Below are positions 11,895 through 24,810 of a stretch of 64,000 nucleotides of DNA, one piece after another. The stretch spans positions 37,059,770-37,123,769 of the forward strand of contig NC_059507.1 of NCBI RefSeq assembly GCF_914767665.1, given 5' to 3'. How positions within the stretch are numbered: position 1 is the first letter of the stretch; every line of letters starts with the position of its first letter. The translations under genes and the position numbers were made by a program. The notes beneath the pieces were generated by a model. It was not told where the DNA came from. It made no database searches and saw nothing but the letters and a program-made list of their open reading frames with translations. The stretch comes from Harmonia axyridis (Eukaryota > Arthropoda > Insecta > Coleoptera > Coccinellidae).

Positions 11895-14800
11895 CTAGTG
11901 AAACTAATGAAAAAAGTTGTGCTGTTGGGACAAGTTAGTTATGTGAATAATCGAAACCGTGTGTGTCGCTCAAGAACAAGACTATCTTAACAACGTTAAC
12001 TGTGCGAGCAATCTCAGCCAAAGATTCATTTTTATTCTTTTGGTAAATTGAATTAATTCCCTTAAGGCTAAACACATTGTTTCAGGATACAACCGGTGAA
12101 AAAAAGTGTAATTGAAATGAATTATACCCACATAGTTTTGATGGCCGTCAAAATCGTTGACCCACGGTCCCTGATGATTCTTACACGACGTGAGTTATAG
12201 TAATCCTTCTGGTATCGACAAAACTATCAATCTTTCACACATGATGGGATCTTGCATCTGTTTATTGAATCAATTTTTCACGGACTTCATTCCGTGAATT
12301 CTTCTCCAGCTACCAGGGCGTCTCTAGCCGATTGTTTCTTATGTCGCTGCGGGCTCCGAGCACTTTTAACATTTTTCTTCAATAAAATTAATTTGATTAA
12401 CTGTTCGCCTGACGGTTGTATCAATCATCCTCTGGTTTCAGACAGCCAATAATCAATAACAGTACCTACCACTCGTTTCCACGAAAGTCCACCACCATGT
12501 GATACTCCATTGCATACAATCATATCTTCATTTCCAGAAGCATCAACCCGGCACAATCGTTGGGTACACATTGGATTTTATAAATACTAACTGTTCACGC
12601 TTCACAGATCTCGAGCTCCTTTAAAGCGTGAAAAATCCATTAAAGGCTTCCGTCTGAATTACTTGAACGGCCGGTCTTCATGCTTGACGACAATCAATAC
12701 AGCTTTCATTTTCACTTCGTCACCTTCTCGTTTATGTTTTCCCAACGAACATATTCTTGAGAAAACAAGAACAATTTAACAAATATAAAAATTCCATCGA
12801 TTTCATACATCCTAGGCAAATTTTTATTTTGTAGGACAGTCAAAAAGTTCTCGATCTATGAAAAAGAAATAAAAAATATGAATTTTTTGGGAATTGAATT
12901 GGAGTTTTGACGGTAATCTTCAATGTAAAACTGACTCAGTGTGTACCTATACGTCATTTTTTTGTATCGAAAAAAGCTCCCGAATCTGATTCCCGCATTG
13001 ACATCGAAGATCTAGACGACAAAAACCTCACAGCACCGGATTAAAAATCGATAAGGTACCTAGATCCAAAAAAATAATCCGTTTTAAATCCGGTAGTTGA
13101 GCTCTAAAGGAAAAAGGAATTTCATTTCACGCTTTGACGTTCTTTCATCCTGATCCTTCATTCTTTTGTCAGTGGCTGTGATTTTTAGCACCTTCTAAAG
13201 TTACCATTGTCCCAAATACACCTGGATTTTTCATTATCCCTTGTGTTTGGATAAATAAGCGACTTAAGTATCCGCAGTGTGACACAAATATACAGGGCGA
13301 CGAGGGATAGGTCCGATAATAAAAGAAGGCCGGTATTTCGGATCAGACAGCTTCAAGGGACAAAAGAAAGTGATGCAGTCTTATCGAGCGTGTTATTGTG
13401 GAACCCAGGTGTGTTGTAAATCGGTGGACAAATTTGGACAAATTGACCGAAATCAAATAAATCATGAGGGATCGTACATTTAGGCACTCGTTAAAGAATA
13501 TTCCTTTCTTTGCTATGCTGAACATTTGTCGAATTTTTTGGTCGATTACACTTCCGTTCGGGATCACTTTCAACAAAAAATCCTTAGAAATACGACGTCT
13601 TTTATATCAAGCAAGCTGTTTTTGACCTGACAAAGAAAGCGGATTTCAATAAGAGTCTCGCCATACTGAAGTATCTATATGCCAATGAATTTTCAATATG
13701 GATCTCAAATGATATTTAAGCATATTGCTGAAAGATTTTGTTTCAGATGTAGGTATAAATTGATATTGATTTAGTTTTCAATGAAAAGCGATTCCGTTCA
13801 CTATTTGTGGTATCTGATATTCCCGCTTTAAACACTGTTAATCGAGCATACACGTCTAATAATAGACGTCTTGCTCGAGTACACTCCGCTAAATATAATA
13901 CCCAATACCGAGCGTTTCGCAAATGCCTACACACATAACTTGCTACCAGGATCCATTCGAATATCTCAAGAAGCTCAGAGATTGGCTGTTTCGCAGCACA
14001 GAATCGTCTGGGACCACCTTTTCTGGCATCTGGCCATAATTCAATGCAAATTCACATCGCACACAACATTAAACCCGTTAATAACTTTCTGTTTCATCCC
14101 TACTACTCGGTGTTGAAAATGCGAATTCTAATAATAAGTAATGAAGAGAACAGCTGCAGTTCCATGTTCTATTAGTCCTTCATTGAGAAAATGTCGGATT
14201 GTTCTCGCAATAGGCAGTAAGAAATATTCGCAATAAACACAATACACTCCCCATGAGACTTCTATTATTTATTTTGTCGAAAAATTTTGAGAAAAACACA
14301 GCAAACATTCATTTCAAGAGGTACACTCATTATTATTATACTCGAGTCTTTACGCAAACGAGAATAATCCAAAGAGCACAATACCGGCAAAACAGAATAC
14401 AGGAAGCGTTCATGTTGCATTAAAACTCCCACATAGCTGCATAAAGAAATTTAATGGACTCAGTTACTCACTTGAGCATTAACGTTGAGCCAGGGGTAAA
14501 ACTCCATTACGGAGGGATAGGCCCTAATTTTCTTGGACTTCTCTGTACAGATTAGGAATAAAATCGAAACCAGAAGCAAACGTCGCGTGGTTAACTCATA
14601 TTAACGTTGCAAAGGGTGGCACATAACACCCTGCCGACATAACCATTCGATTAATCTCGGAGATTCTTTACAAATAAGAGTAATAAATTTACTTTATTGC
14701 AACGCAACACCAACCGTAAAAAGATATCATATTTCTCCCTTGTATAAAGCTTTAGGGTAGAGGAGATCTGTACTTGCGAAATAGAATTCAGAACCGGAAC

Positions 14801-15094
14801 ATCCGAGAGGATTTGGAATCAGCCACAAATGAAGAATAATGGGATATACAAACACTATGAGGACGTATCAGTTTCGAATACCACTTGCTATTCACCCCAG
14901 TATGGGAAAAAGATGATCGTTAGACACTGTTTATTTCCAATATAACATAATCAAAATGTTTTCAAATCTTTTTGATTCGTAGTTTATTATGTGAAACGTA
15001 AATAATTCATAACTATTTACTCTAAAACGAGAATTGCAAGAAATTTTCCACCGAAATTATTGTTTAATTTTAAAAATTTAATGTTGTATATCTA

Positions 15095-15691
15095 CAGGGT
15101 GTTTCCTAAACATGCGGCAAAAATTCAGGGGGTTGTTCCTTGGACTATTTTAAGCATGTTTTATCCTTGGATGATTTTTGAAAAACCTCTTTGTTTCGAA
15201 GATACAGGGCGAACAACATTTTTCATATTTTTAAAATTAATAACAGTTTAAATAAAAATGCGTACCGCACTGTGTTTACTAAGTAGGTACAATTTATTTT
15301 TAAATTTGTTTAACAACATTCCAATTACTAAAAACGGCCAGTTTTTTGACTAAACTCCAGTAGAAAATGTGGAAGACTTGCGAAATCGGATCATTGCTGG
15401 GTGTAACTTAATAAGAAATGATCCTGGTGTTTTTGAAAGGGTTCGGCAGTCAATGAGGAGAAGATTGGATGCTTGTATGCTGGCTAGAGGTGGTCATTTT
15501 CAACAGTTTTTGTAGGTTGAGTTGAATTTTCATGTAATTTTCCATAATAAAATGTTATTATCTGAAATTTTGTTTCCCCTATATCTTCGAAACAAATAGG
15601 TTTTTCAAAAATCATCAAAGGACAAAATATTCTTAGAATAGTCCAAGGAACAACCCCCTGAATTTTTGCCGCATGTTTAGGAAACACCCTG
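15095..15691 (+). mobile_element. Deleted Tc1/mariner-superfamily transposon with long TIRs and TA duplication
   Basis: 597-bp element flanked by TA (15093-15094 and 15692-15693). Terminal inverted repeats of about 120 bp begin CAGGGTGTTTCCTAAACATG. The centre retains only the end of a transposase frame, so the element is non-autonomous by internal deletion. The TA target and the transposase tail place it in the IS630/Tc1/mariner superfamily. A family name is not assigned. Confidence 0.85.
15354..15515 (+). pseudogene. Transposase C-terminal fragment (IS630/Tc1/mariner-type)
   Basis: 53 sense codons followed by TAG, starting just after an in-frame stop. They read TPVENVEDLRNRI, then a central IRNDPGVFERVRQSMRRR block, ending GGHFQQFL before the stop. 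The pattern of a TPV..xEDL segment, a helical RVRQSxxRR segment and a terminal GGxxFxxxL is characteristic of the C-terminus of a widespread insect DDE transposase. The HTH and the catalytic DDE residues are absent, so the fragment cannot be active. Confidence 0.8.
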
Positions 15692-15824
15692 TATATTAAC
15701 ACCCTCAGAGTTTTTTCTTTGGGACCACGTGGAAGATAACATCTATGCCAATTATCCACAATCAATTCCTAGACCTTAAAGATATAATTCGTGTAGTTTT
15801 TGAGTTTTGCAAATGTGCAACTTT

Positions 15825-15921
15825 CCACTTCAAAATGAAACAAACATCCATTGATTTTTCTGAAGCATAACTCGTTTTTTTTTTGAATATCAAAATGAGA
15901 CCTGTCATTGGAAAACCCTTT
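15825..15921 (-). repeat. MITE-family fragment, inverted orientation
   Basis: On the minus strand it reads AAAGGGTTTTCCAATGACAG, then a GTCTCATTTTGATATT block and an ATCAATGGATGTTTGTTTCA block, matching the ends of the copies at 32245 and 37331. It lies 130 bp from the deleted Tc1/mariner element. Confidence 0.6.
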
Positions 15922-18290
15922 ATTATTCGGAATCGATGGAAATAGCTATAAATTACGCAGCAACGGATTATCAGTCCAGTTTATGAATTCGACGTTCAAA
16001 TAACGCAACTGGTGTGAAATATCCCTGGAGAATTTATGTTCAACCCCTTGTACAACTAGACGTTGACACGACACGCCGTATAAATCCAAAAAATCGAGTT
16101 AGGTTATGAAATATACCCGTTTCCGGTAGTATAGTCCGACGTGGGATCTTCCATTTCCTATAAATCAACGTTCACAACAAATTTTACGATATTTGTCGAT
16201 GGGGACATCCTTTAAACTTTACTCCCTAACATAAATTTCGTACAATTTGACATTATTGCGGAGGTGCCATATGTGTATCCCTTTCAGCATATAGGTAATT
16301 TGTCTTAGGACGGGGGTGACATCTTTATGGGGTTGACTCAAGGGAAATCTCTTGTTTCTACCACCCTCTGCGACCTCTGCTGACCAGCCGTTAATTTCAG
16401 TCTTTGGGGGAAATAAAAACGAAGCCACGGAGTGAGGTCTATTCATCTATCTGTAGGTGTTCTTTTGTAAGAACGTTTACATGGGGTTCACATTATTTTT
16501 GTTTATACTTTCTGGTGGTCGTCCTTCAAAACGGGCAATTTGTCTGCTTCATCGTGATATATAGAGGGATTATCAGGCACCATCTCAAATATACCCCCCA
16601 GCTAGGAATAAATTTCAGTCTCTCAAATTAAGATAGATACTTCAACTATTTTAGCTCAAAGTTGACAGAGAAATATTTCATTTTGGTCAATTATAAACGA
16701 CTAGTATTAATCGTATAGTTAGTTTCTCACCACATATCCAAAGTAAATATTGGATTGATGATAACACTTCATCAATCCGATGAAATGAAAAATAACGGAT
16801 TGCAAAAGTTATTCAACGAATATGAAAATATTTACCTCAGACGAATGTTTTTATCAAATATGATAGCAAGTGTAAGGAAATTGTGACACTGACTAGAGTG
16901 GTGTAGGTACTTTGTTATCAAAATTCAAATATTATACAGGGATTCACATTCAAGAAAAAATATTGTTAAATTAATCGATAATAATAACTATATTAATTCG
17001 CTGGATTCAAATTAATACCTTGCAAAAATGTCGAAATCTTTATTCTTTTATAATTCCAAATGAGAAGTTGAAACTACCTATTTCTATGGCAAAACCAACT
17101 TCAAAATATCTCTTCGTCTCCAATTAGTATTCGACGTCCTCGTTCGTCGATGATATTGCTTTGAAAAAACAGAACGAGACGTAAATTAGTGTTGTACTAC
17201 TCTTTACGATTTCATCTTCACAGAGATACTGGAAATAACGAAGCGAGCGTTCTAATTTAATTACCAGTCATCGACGTTTGGCAAAACTGTCAAAGTTTAC
17301 GAGTTGTTTGTGACAATGCCTCATCTAGATTCACGCTGTTTTTCTCCCGAAAACACTCCTCCAAATTGGATGAGATGAAAGTGTGAAGAGTTCGCTCCCC
17401 AATTCTCGATTGCAGCATAAATATCTTTCGAATTTAGACTACTGAAAGATTGTTACTTTCGAATCGATTCGCGTTTTTTTTATTAGTTTTAATTTCGGAG
17501 GGTTACACGTATTGAGACACAAACAAATCTAAAATAATAAAATGGAACTTTTTACCGATTTGAAATTGAAGATTAATTGGATACCAACTTATCCGAAAAC
17601 ATCCAGATGTAAACAAGACTACCGAGCATAATAAAGTCATAAACTTAAAAAATATTAGCCTTCGCTTCAGGACTGCTATAGAACAGAAATCTCGAGAAGG
17701 AAAATTTATTATCCCACATTCGGTGTCAGAGACATCACAAAATTCGAGTAATAATTGATAGTATACAATTTAAATTGTCAATTAAAACCTGTTATTATAT
17801 AGACTGATTATCAGTATTAGTGAAAAGTGTTAAAGAACATTTCAAAGGCCGCCAGTTTGTTACAATCGATTATAAAGACCCTCTACAATAGCTTTGTATT
17901 TCTAAGCGATTGCCAAGTAACAGTATTGGAATGGCTCGAGTCTGCGATAGATCGACACCACCTAGAAGTCTTCTCTGTGGTGTTGCATAGATCCAGATCT
18001 ACTTGATGAGCATAAACCATAGGTCGTGTCTGCCCTCTCAAGTTCACCAAACGTATCTCGATCTCGGCGCAGACACTGCTAGAGTTATTGGCGATGCTTC
18101 ATGATGTAATTACCTAACGAAATTCCTCACTGTTCCATATCTTATTCGAGACAAAACAAACCTAGGCACCCATAGACGGAGGCAAAGAGTAATGATCCCT
18201 TTGTATATCGATCGGAGAGTTATCTTGATTATGATGGAATCATAGCGGTATTACCCATCTTAATTGTCAACAACTTCCTATCATAATGGA

Positions 18291-18441
18291 GGGTTTTACA
18301 ATGAAAGGTTTCATTTCGATATTAAGGAAAACGAGTATATTTTAAGTTTTTATTTGTCAAATGTCTAAAGATGACAGCTTCAAATGTGACAACTGCTCAG
18401 ATAGCGTGATTTTGAAAATTAAACCTCTTATTGGAAAGCCC
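18291..18441. mobile_element. Short MITE-family member with both termini
   Basis: The left end GGGTTTTACAATGAAAGGTT and the right end ACCTCTTATTGGAAAGCCC are inverted relatives of each other. The interior shares AAAGATGACAGCT with the copy near 26.1 kb. About 151 bp, no coding capacity. Confidence 0.6.
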
Positions 18442-19057
18442 GTATTACCAGTTATTCAAGGATTACCTTGTATAAACAGCCATCGTAAAACATCTTTTAC
18501 GTCCGCAGTATAATTTATTAATTTTAAATAGCGCCTCTCAGACCAAATTAATACATTTCATCACTTAAATTATTGCCCGAAATCCCGATACGTGGTATTA
18601 ACCGCTCACAAAGACAACTCATCTTCAAAACGATGTGATCTATCGATCGTTACAGCTCAGACCGCACAGGAAGACCAGGGATCAGATCGTAAAACGAGAT
18701 CAAGAATCAAAGATAGCATTGATGAAAGTCATCTAAACGTACTGATTTAGTACGATCTGATTGAAGGTTCTTTTCTGGAAGGATAGGTACCAGCATAATT
18801 CCCTCCAACTGCCGTTGTTGACGATACCAGCAGAATCGTAAATAAACGGAACTGTGAACAAATCAACTTATTTCACTTGAGAAAGAAGCGGCGTTGATGA
18901 TGGATAGATACACTAACTGATTGTTATCTATGTGTACAAGTGGGCGTGCACCACCATGTAGATCTTTCACACTCGACCACCAGTTCCTACGTTATTTCCA
19001 TAAGAAAAGAATGGCACTATTCACCGTCATAAATAATGAGACGTGGACAAATATATA

Positions 19058-19172
19058 AAGGTTTTCCAATAAGAGGTTTAATTCTGAACAACCCGCTATC
19101 TGGGTAGCTGTCACTTTTGAAGCTATTTACTCTTTTCTATATCAAATTGAAAACTCTTATTGAAAAACCCTT
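19058..19172. mobile_element. Short MITE-family member with both termini
   Basis: The left end is AAAGGTTTTCCAATAAGAGG and the right end is CTCTTATTGAAAAACCCTT. Interior CCCGCTATCTGGGTAGCTGT is shared with other copies. About 115 bp. Confidence 0.65.
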
Positions 19173-22100
19173 AAGAAATAACAACCACATGTTGAACCAT
19201 TCCGAATGATAATTTCAAATCTATTGGTCTGAAAAAATGATTTGGTATCAGGATTGCCCGTTTTTCATTTGTCAATCACGGTCACTGCTCGAACAAGCCT
19301 GTACATCACTTGTAGCACCATCGACGTCATTAGCGAAACGGAAAACGGCATTTCGGAATACTCAATCAATCAGGTCCAAATAAATCATTCGGCATTTTCG
19401 GCAGATCAGAAATTCTTCCGTGTTACACAATCCAAAAGCGCCAGCGTGAATTATGACGTTAATATGGAGTGGAAAATATATCTGACAAAAGTACTATTAC
19501 TGTCGCTCGCAGAACGGAATGCTTCGAGACCAGAGGAAATTTGTTTCCGGACGCCCCTCGCCGAACAAGAGTTATCGGCCGGGTTTGGTCGACCGGTGTA
19601 CGATCCAACCGCGAATTGATTGTGTTTGATCTAATTTTTCACGTGATATCCGAACGTATTCAGGTCCGAAGCGCAATTTATTGAAGTACAGGCTTCTGGC
19701 TGTACAGATTTATCGCTGTTGTTTCATACGCTGGGTTAATGACCTGACTTTAGGCTTTTCTGTACTTTCAACGGTTTTTTATTTAAAATAACTACAAGAC
19801 TTGTCGATCTCTTTTTTTCGAAATAATAAGATATCAGAAAGCAGATTATAGATATCTTTCGAAAAAAAGGATCTCTATATCGCATAGCATAGCAATTATT
19901 GTTGGTTAATACTCTAGTTGAAGCATTTCGGAAAATTCGTTCGATACCTTTCGATGTTTGTTCAATCCCCATTGAATCAAATCGAATAGTGCTATTAACT
20001 GAAAAGCCCACTCTCAGATCTTAATCTATTTCAAGAAGGCTTGGACACACCAGCAATTCAAATCTATTGCGATCTAGCAATAATACTACTCTTATCCAAA
20101 TTTTTCCAAATCACTATAATATGAAGTAGGTTCCATTCATAAAATTTCTGAGGATGATCTTCAAGTACAAGTAAGAATTGGAATTTCCCTAATTGCCTGC
20201 CATCTTTCTATAGCAACCCTTCATGTAGTCGGTCCAGATCAAGATAAGGATGTGGGCAAGCCTGCGGGCAGTCTCATCGAAACGATTCCGTAATTGCGCT
20301 TGCACACCATAATTTGATTAGCTTCGGGATAAATTCATTTAACACAATCTTTTCTGATACCGTCTCTTTATGTCTACCATCGAGGATCTATTGATTACTA
20401 CCGGTTATGGATAAAAAAAATGGTACGGTAGAGTCATAGGCTAACGTTAATGGTTATATTTAAGTTGTTTAATTAGTCTAATTGAACACCTGGTAGCATG
20501 TTATTACGGACGAGGAGAGCGGAACCCATGGAATTCATTCTTGTTATACGTTCTCGATAATTTACTCGAGTGTCGATTGCATAAGGTCAGTCTACTTCTT
20601 GTCGTATTGAATTCAAAGTGTTCTATTCACCTGATGGTAGTTGAAACCATCGCGAACTTGCAAAACGTTCGTGTTAACCCTGACATTTGCCAGACGAATG
20701 GCTTTGCCTATGAAACTAAAAGAAACTAGTCCATAAGCTGGAATCAAACGAGACCTGATGAAATGTAATGGACGATTGGATGGTTGTGACATAAGCATAT
20801 CATGTCAATGAGACCCATACAGGAAAACTGGTTCAATCGATAGACTGAGTTATCCATGTCTTGGTCTGGATTTCAATTATTGTTGGTATATTCTTCAGGT
20901 GAAACATATCAATATTTCGAAAAATTCTTTCGATACCTAGGATCCAATCTCCTTTGAATCAAATCAAATATAAGACAGCTGATAACTGAAAAAAAGCCCT
21001 CACTTATATCTTAATCTATTTAAAGAGATCTTGGATACACCAGATATTCCAGACATTTTATTCGAATCTATTGCGATCCAGCAATTCGGTTACTGAAAAC
21101 ATGATTTAAAATTCGATTTGATATTCATGACATTATTCGATGACAACAGAAATACAACGATAGTTTTAATATTTTCCACGCTCTTGATCATAGATCAAAT
21201 TCCAAAAACTCCGCCTTTCAATCGATGATTGTTGGTTATAAGTCTATGCTAAGCATAGACTTGTAAAAATACGAGATTCACATAAATCAATCAATTTTTC
21301 CCGAGAAAGTTATTTTGAGGGTATTTTACGCACATTTTTCATAGTTTTCAAGTTTTATTGGACATTATGATTAATTTATCGAATGTTGTTGATGCTAAAA
21401 TATGTTTTTTGTTTTAGATTTATGATGTCTCATCAGCCAATTGCTAACAGTGATGATGAAAATTAAAAGTAACGAAGAAGAAAGAAAGTATCGAAGTTTA
21501 TAATGACGAAAAGCTAATTCCATCGGTGAGTACTCAGAACTATTTATTATTATAGGTAGGAAGTTCATTCAAACAAAACAACTTTTTCCAACTCCTAATT
21601 ATAACGTTGATGAGTTCAATCATAGGCAACTTCAAAATTTATTTGTTTCTACTTTTTTTGTATTAAATCTGAAATTTTGTTTACATCTTACTGCTGTCTA
21701 CTATTAAGTTGTTTTCGAATGATCTATCTACTTGAACGAAGACTATACAAGGTGTTTCAAAATAATATAATGATACGAAGTATTTGGAGAATTTCTTTGG
21801 TTTCTGAAATAAATTTTGCCTACTAGAAAAACGATACGTACCACTACCTATCTAGTCAAAGAGTCATCAATCGAATCACAGACCAAAGAATAGACCACGC
21901 CCTCTATCTACCGAACTTATCCAGGTGCATTCAGAATCTAAAAGTGCCGACCGACAACTCGATATTACTATCATTACATTATTTTCGTATTACCAAGCGA
22001 CTCTGTCCATGTTGATTGAAGTTAAATTACACCAATTGGTCTTATCCTTCTTTAGAGACCTGTCATTTTCACAATTAGACAAATAACCGCGATCGCTATC

Positions 22101-22205
22101 CCCTAATCGGACAGCGCTAAAGCCTATCGGTAGCCTATACTTTGGTAAACAATTCTTTCCGTATAATACGGCCCATATCTATGCACAATCTCAAATGGAA
22201 ACTTA

Positions 22206-22302
22206 CAGGGTGTCCCAAGTTTGATGCTCTCTGAAAGCATTTCGAGAACTATGAGACTTGGAGAAAAAATCTTCAAGTGAGCATCGAATTTGGGACATCC
22301 CG
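22206..22302. mobile_element. 97-bp TA-flanked MITE (CAGGGTGTCCCAA family)
   Basis: Flanked by TA at 22204-22205 and 22303-22304. Imperfect 24-bp inverted termini run CAGGGTGTCCCAAGTTTGAT at the left and, inverted, CGGGATGTCCCAAATTCGAT at the right. A second, interrupted copy lies at 47500-47800. Confidence 0.75.
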
Positions 22303-22423
22303 TACATGCATTTCAACCTCCCACATAGATGTCCTATTTAATTGAGTGTCCCTCATAGCAGACATTTAATTATACTGCTTTGGCTCTGAATTTCGGACGA
22401 GAAAAAAAACTATAGTCACTCAC

Positions 22424-22483
22424 CATGAAGCAGTCTGGTCCCTGCAAGCAAACAGATTCTCCATCGGTTGCATTATTAGAAAA
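22424..22483 (-). CDS. Kal1: Anosmin-1 (Kal1) homologue, coding exon 2
   Basis: 60-nt exon on the minus strand, 20 codons, phase 0 at both ends. The acceptor has a pyrimidine-rich tract ending TTTCAG (complement of 22484-22489) and the donor is GTGAGT (complement of 22418-22423). The peptide begins FSNNATDGES, then VCLQGPDCFM. It contains an N-x-T glycosylation sequon (NAT) and two cysteines spaced x5, as in the anosmin Cys-rich box. The next two cysteines of the motif are supplied by the first codons of the exon at 243-317, so the motif is only complete across the splice. An additional small exon between this one and the exon at 42449 cannot be excluded, because vertebrate anosmin has about ten more residues at this point. 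Confidence 0.78.
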
Positions 22484-23734
22484 CTGAAATAAAGAAACAC
22501 CAATTAGTCGACGTTACATCATGAGGATGATGATGGAAAAAACAAACTTTTCGAATTTCCATTATTTGCTATTTCTATTACGTGGCCATTCGTACGAATT
22601 TGTACAATTAAAAGCATTGCTACATATATGAATACATATTATTATTATTTGGGTAAATAAAATCCGCTGAGATTATAACTTCAGGCCGAATGGAACATTT
22701 GTGTTTTGCCTAGAGTAAACGAGCTCGAAACGCGGTTTTTAGGGAAGCTTTTGAAATGCAGATGAACCAAATATTGAATCTTTCCACGAAATATGTTGTA
22801 CTTGCATTGCGTAACATATGCAGATCATGCATGAGTTCAGTGTGTGTTTATCTACCGAGCGCTTGGAACCGGGAGCCAACCAGAATTTCTGGTTGTAACT
22901 TTCGATACTTGGAAATAGAAAATCTGAAATCACGAAGACTGAACAACCCTGATCATTTCAAGTCTCTAGTACATCCCATTCGGGAGTTATCGTGTACACG
23001 AAGATCGGCCGATACGACTGACTTAATTCTGACATCTATTCTTCATCATTGAGTCGAACTAATCATTAAATAAAGAATTGGAACAAGCACATTAAAACAG
23101 CCAGTTTGATATCACGAACTGAGTTTTGTTGTCGTATTTGTTATGCAGCTGGTAGTTTCCCTCCGCACAAGGCCATATACTTCGAATCCAACAAAATTGT
23201 TATTGAACTTTCAGTCGTACTTCCCTTGTTTCCGTGGACTCCATCATTTCCATCCATTAGCTAAATAGTCAGTAGCTATTGCTACCGTCATCAATCATCC
23301 GTAGTTTAATGAAGTATCGAATGGATTTTTCCTCTGTTTTTGTACGTGTGTTGGTTCGCCCACTAGGCCAGCCACCCCTGAGCGTATACTTTCCCTTCGA
23401 GTCCTTTGTATCGGGGTAACTGACCGTAAGGAACGTAATTCGCTTTGGCTGCATGGAAGACTGCGGGATGATTCATTGTTCTGTACCTTTTGGGGAAAAT
23501 TTTTCCTGCCAGTATTCCTGGGGGTTTAATAAATAATCGACCGATATTGCCTTACGTGATCATTCTCTGCGAATCTATTATGATTGTTACGATTATATTG
23601 ACAAACTGTTCGCAACTGTGTGAAAATTTTCATTATTAGTTTCGTGTCAAAGTCGAGAAATGACGTGTATTCAAACCCTCTGATGATTATCATGTTTAAC
23701 TATTTTATGGGCATTAAATGACTAAATTCAGTGA

Positions 23735-24810
23735 ATGTTATAATAATAATAATAATAAATTTATTTATACATGTTATAACTACAGAAACACATGTACAAA
23801 TATTTGCCATTAAAATATTATATGGCCTGTCAAAAGAGATGATAAATATATACACAAATATATAGATATACTAACATAATATGTAAAAGACGTGAACACA
23901 GCAATAAATATATAAACACTCAATGACAAACAATCAGTTTAAAAATTCGGTCAAGTTATAAATCGTGTTTTCTAAAAGCAAATTCTTCACCTTTCTAATG
24001 AACGCAGAAAGATTCGACGTTTTTATATCATTGGGAAGCTTATTGTAAAGTTTTAAGCAGGTATGATTTGGACCTTGTTGCGTTTTCTTTATTCTCGAGT
24101 ACGGAAGAGCATAATTATTTTTTTCCCGGGTATTGTAATTATGATAGAAAGAATTTTTTGGGAATTTGTTCCGGTGTTGGTGAACATATTTAACGCAGGT
24201 AAGTATAAAATATGATGTGATGGTAAGTATTCTCTCCCTCTTGAAAATTTCTCTGCAGCTGTCTGTGGTCTTCATCTGATATATAGCCCTTATGGCACTT
24301 TTCTGCTTCAACAGAATTTTTTGAGAATCTGCACATTGCCCCCAAAGCAGAATACCATATGTAGCCACACTGTGGAAACTTGAATAATAAGTCAGCTTAG
24401 CGATGTTGGTGTCTGTTATTTGTCTCATTCTTCTGATTAGGAAGATGGAAGTAGACAATTTCTTGCATAGGTTGTCTATATGCTTGCTCCAGTTTAATGA
24501 CGGTTGGAATTCTAGTCCCAAATATAACAATGATGAATCAGTGTGCTCCCTGTTTGTGAACACCAGCTTCTGAGTTTTGTTCGAATTCATCAGTAATCCA
24601 TTGGCAGAAAACCACCTTTGTGCGTCTACTTCACTAACACTCGTTCTGTCATTGAGATCACTTCTACTGTCTGACCTATTCAGAATCACTACATCATCAG
24701 CATAACTGCTGCACATACCAGAATTTATGTTGTAGAAGATATCATTCATAAACAATATGAAAAATATCGGACCCAAAATTGATCCCTGGGGGACAATGGA
24801 ACGCATTATT
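23735..24810 (-). mobile_element. 5'-truncated non-LTR retrotransposon (CR1/L2/Jockey-like group)
   Basis: On the minus strand a reverse-transcriptase C-terminal half is followed by an AT-rich 3' UTR and a microsatellite-like TTATTA tail (complement of about 23738-23762). The 5' end stops abruptly at about 24810, as expected for target-primed reverse transcription that did not finish. Clade assignment is tentative and based on the LPxxIK...F tail and the simple-repeat 3' end. Confidence 0.75.
23934..24806 (-). pseudogene. Reverse transcriptase fragment (C-terminal half), non-LTR type
   Basis: 290 codons without interruption. VPQGSILGPIFFILFMND (RT block 4/B) lies at residues 5-22 and YADD (catalytic block C) at about residues 35-38. 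Then follow the primer-grip region (YLGLEFQPSLNWSKHI), a thumb-like domain and a C-terminal LPNDIK...FIRKVKNLL tail. The fingers, the first catalytic Asp, the endonuclease and ORF1 are all missing, so the product would be inactive although the frame is intact. The intact frame suggests a fairly recent insertion. It lies in Kal1 intron 1 in the same direction as Kal1 transcription. Confidence 0.8.

Larger units (their letters stand above)
318..22423 (-). other. Intron 2 of the Kal1 homologue (about 22.1 kb)
   Basis: Bounded by the GT donor of the 22424-22483 exon and the AG acceptor of the 243-317 exon. No second host gene was recognised on either strand. Open frames here are under about 150 codons and lack motifs or paired splice signals. 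The recognisable content is mobile DNA, listed separately at 1113-1255, 3335-6425, 7480-7656, 15095-15921, 18291-19172 and 22206-22302. Some stretches are noticeably richer in GC/CpG than the rest (about 2822-3130, 8570-9120 and 19380-19620) and could be intronic regulatory DNA. Positions 1-242 are the start of intron 3. Confidence 0.7.

Noticed and set aside
12165..12200. Second hammerhead-like CTGATGA motif
   Set aside because: No GAAA at the expected distance and no stem II pairing.
15060..15765. Two frames sharing YRVFPKHAAKIQGVVPWTIL on opposite strands
   Set aside because: They lie in the terminal inverted repeats of the deleted Tc1/mariner element and are not part of the transposase.
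19242..19619. 125-codon open frame as a host exon
   Set aside because: No recognisable domain, composition not clearly coding, and no convincing flanking splice sites. Left as a GC-richer intronic patch.
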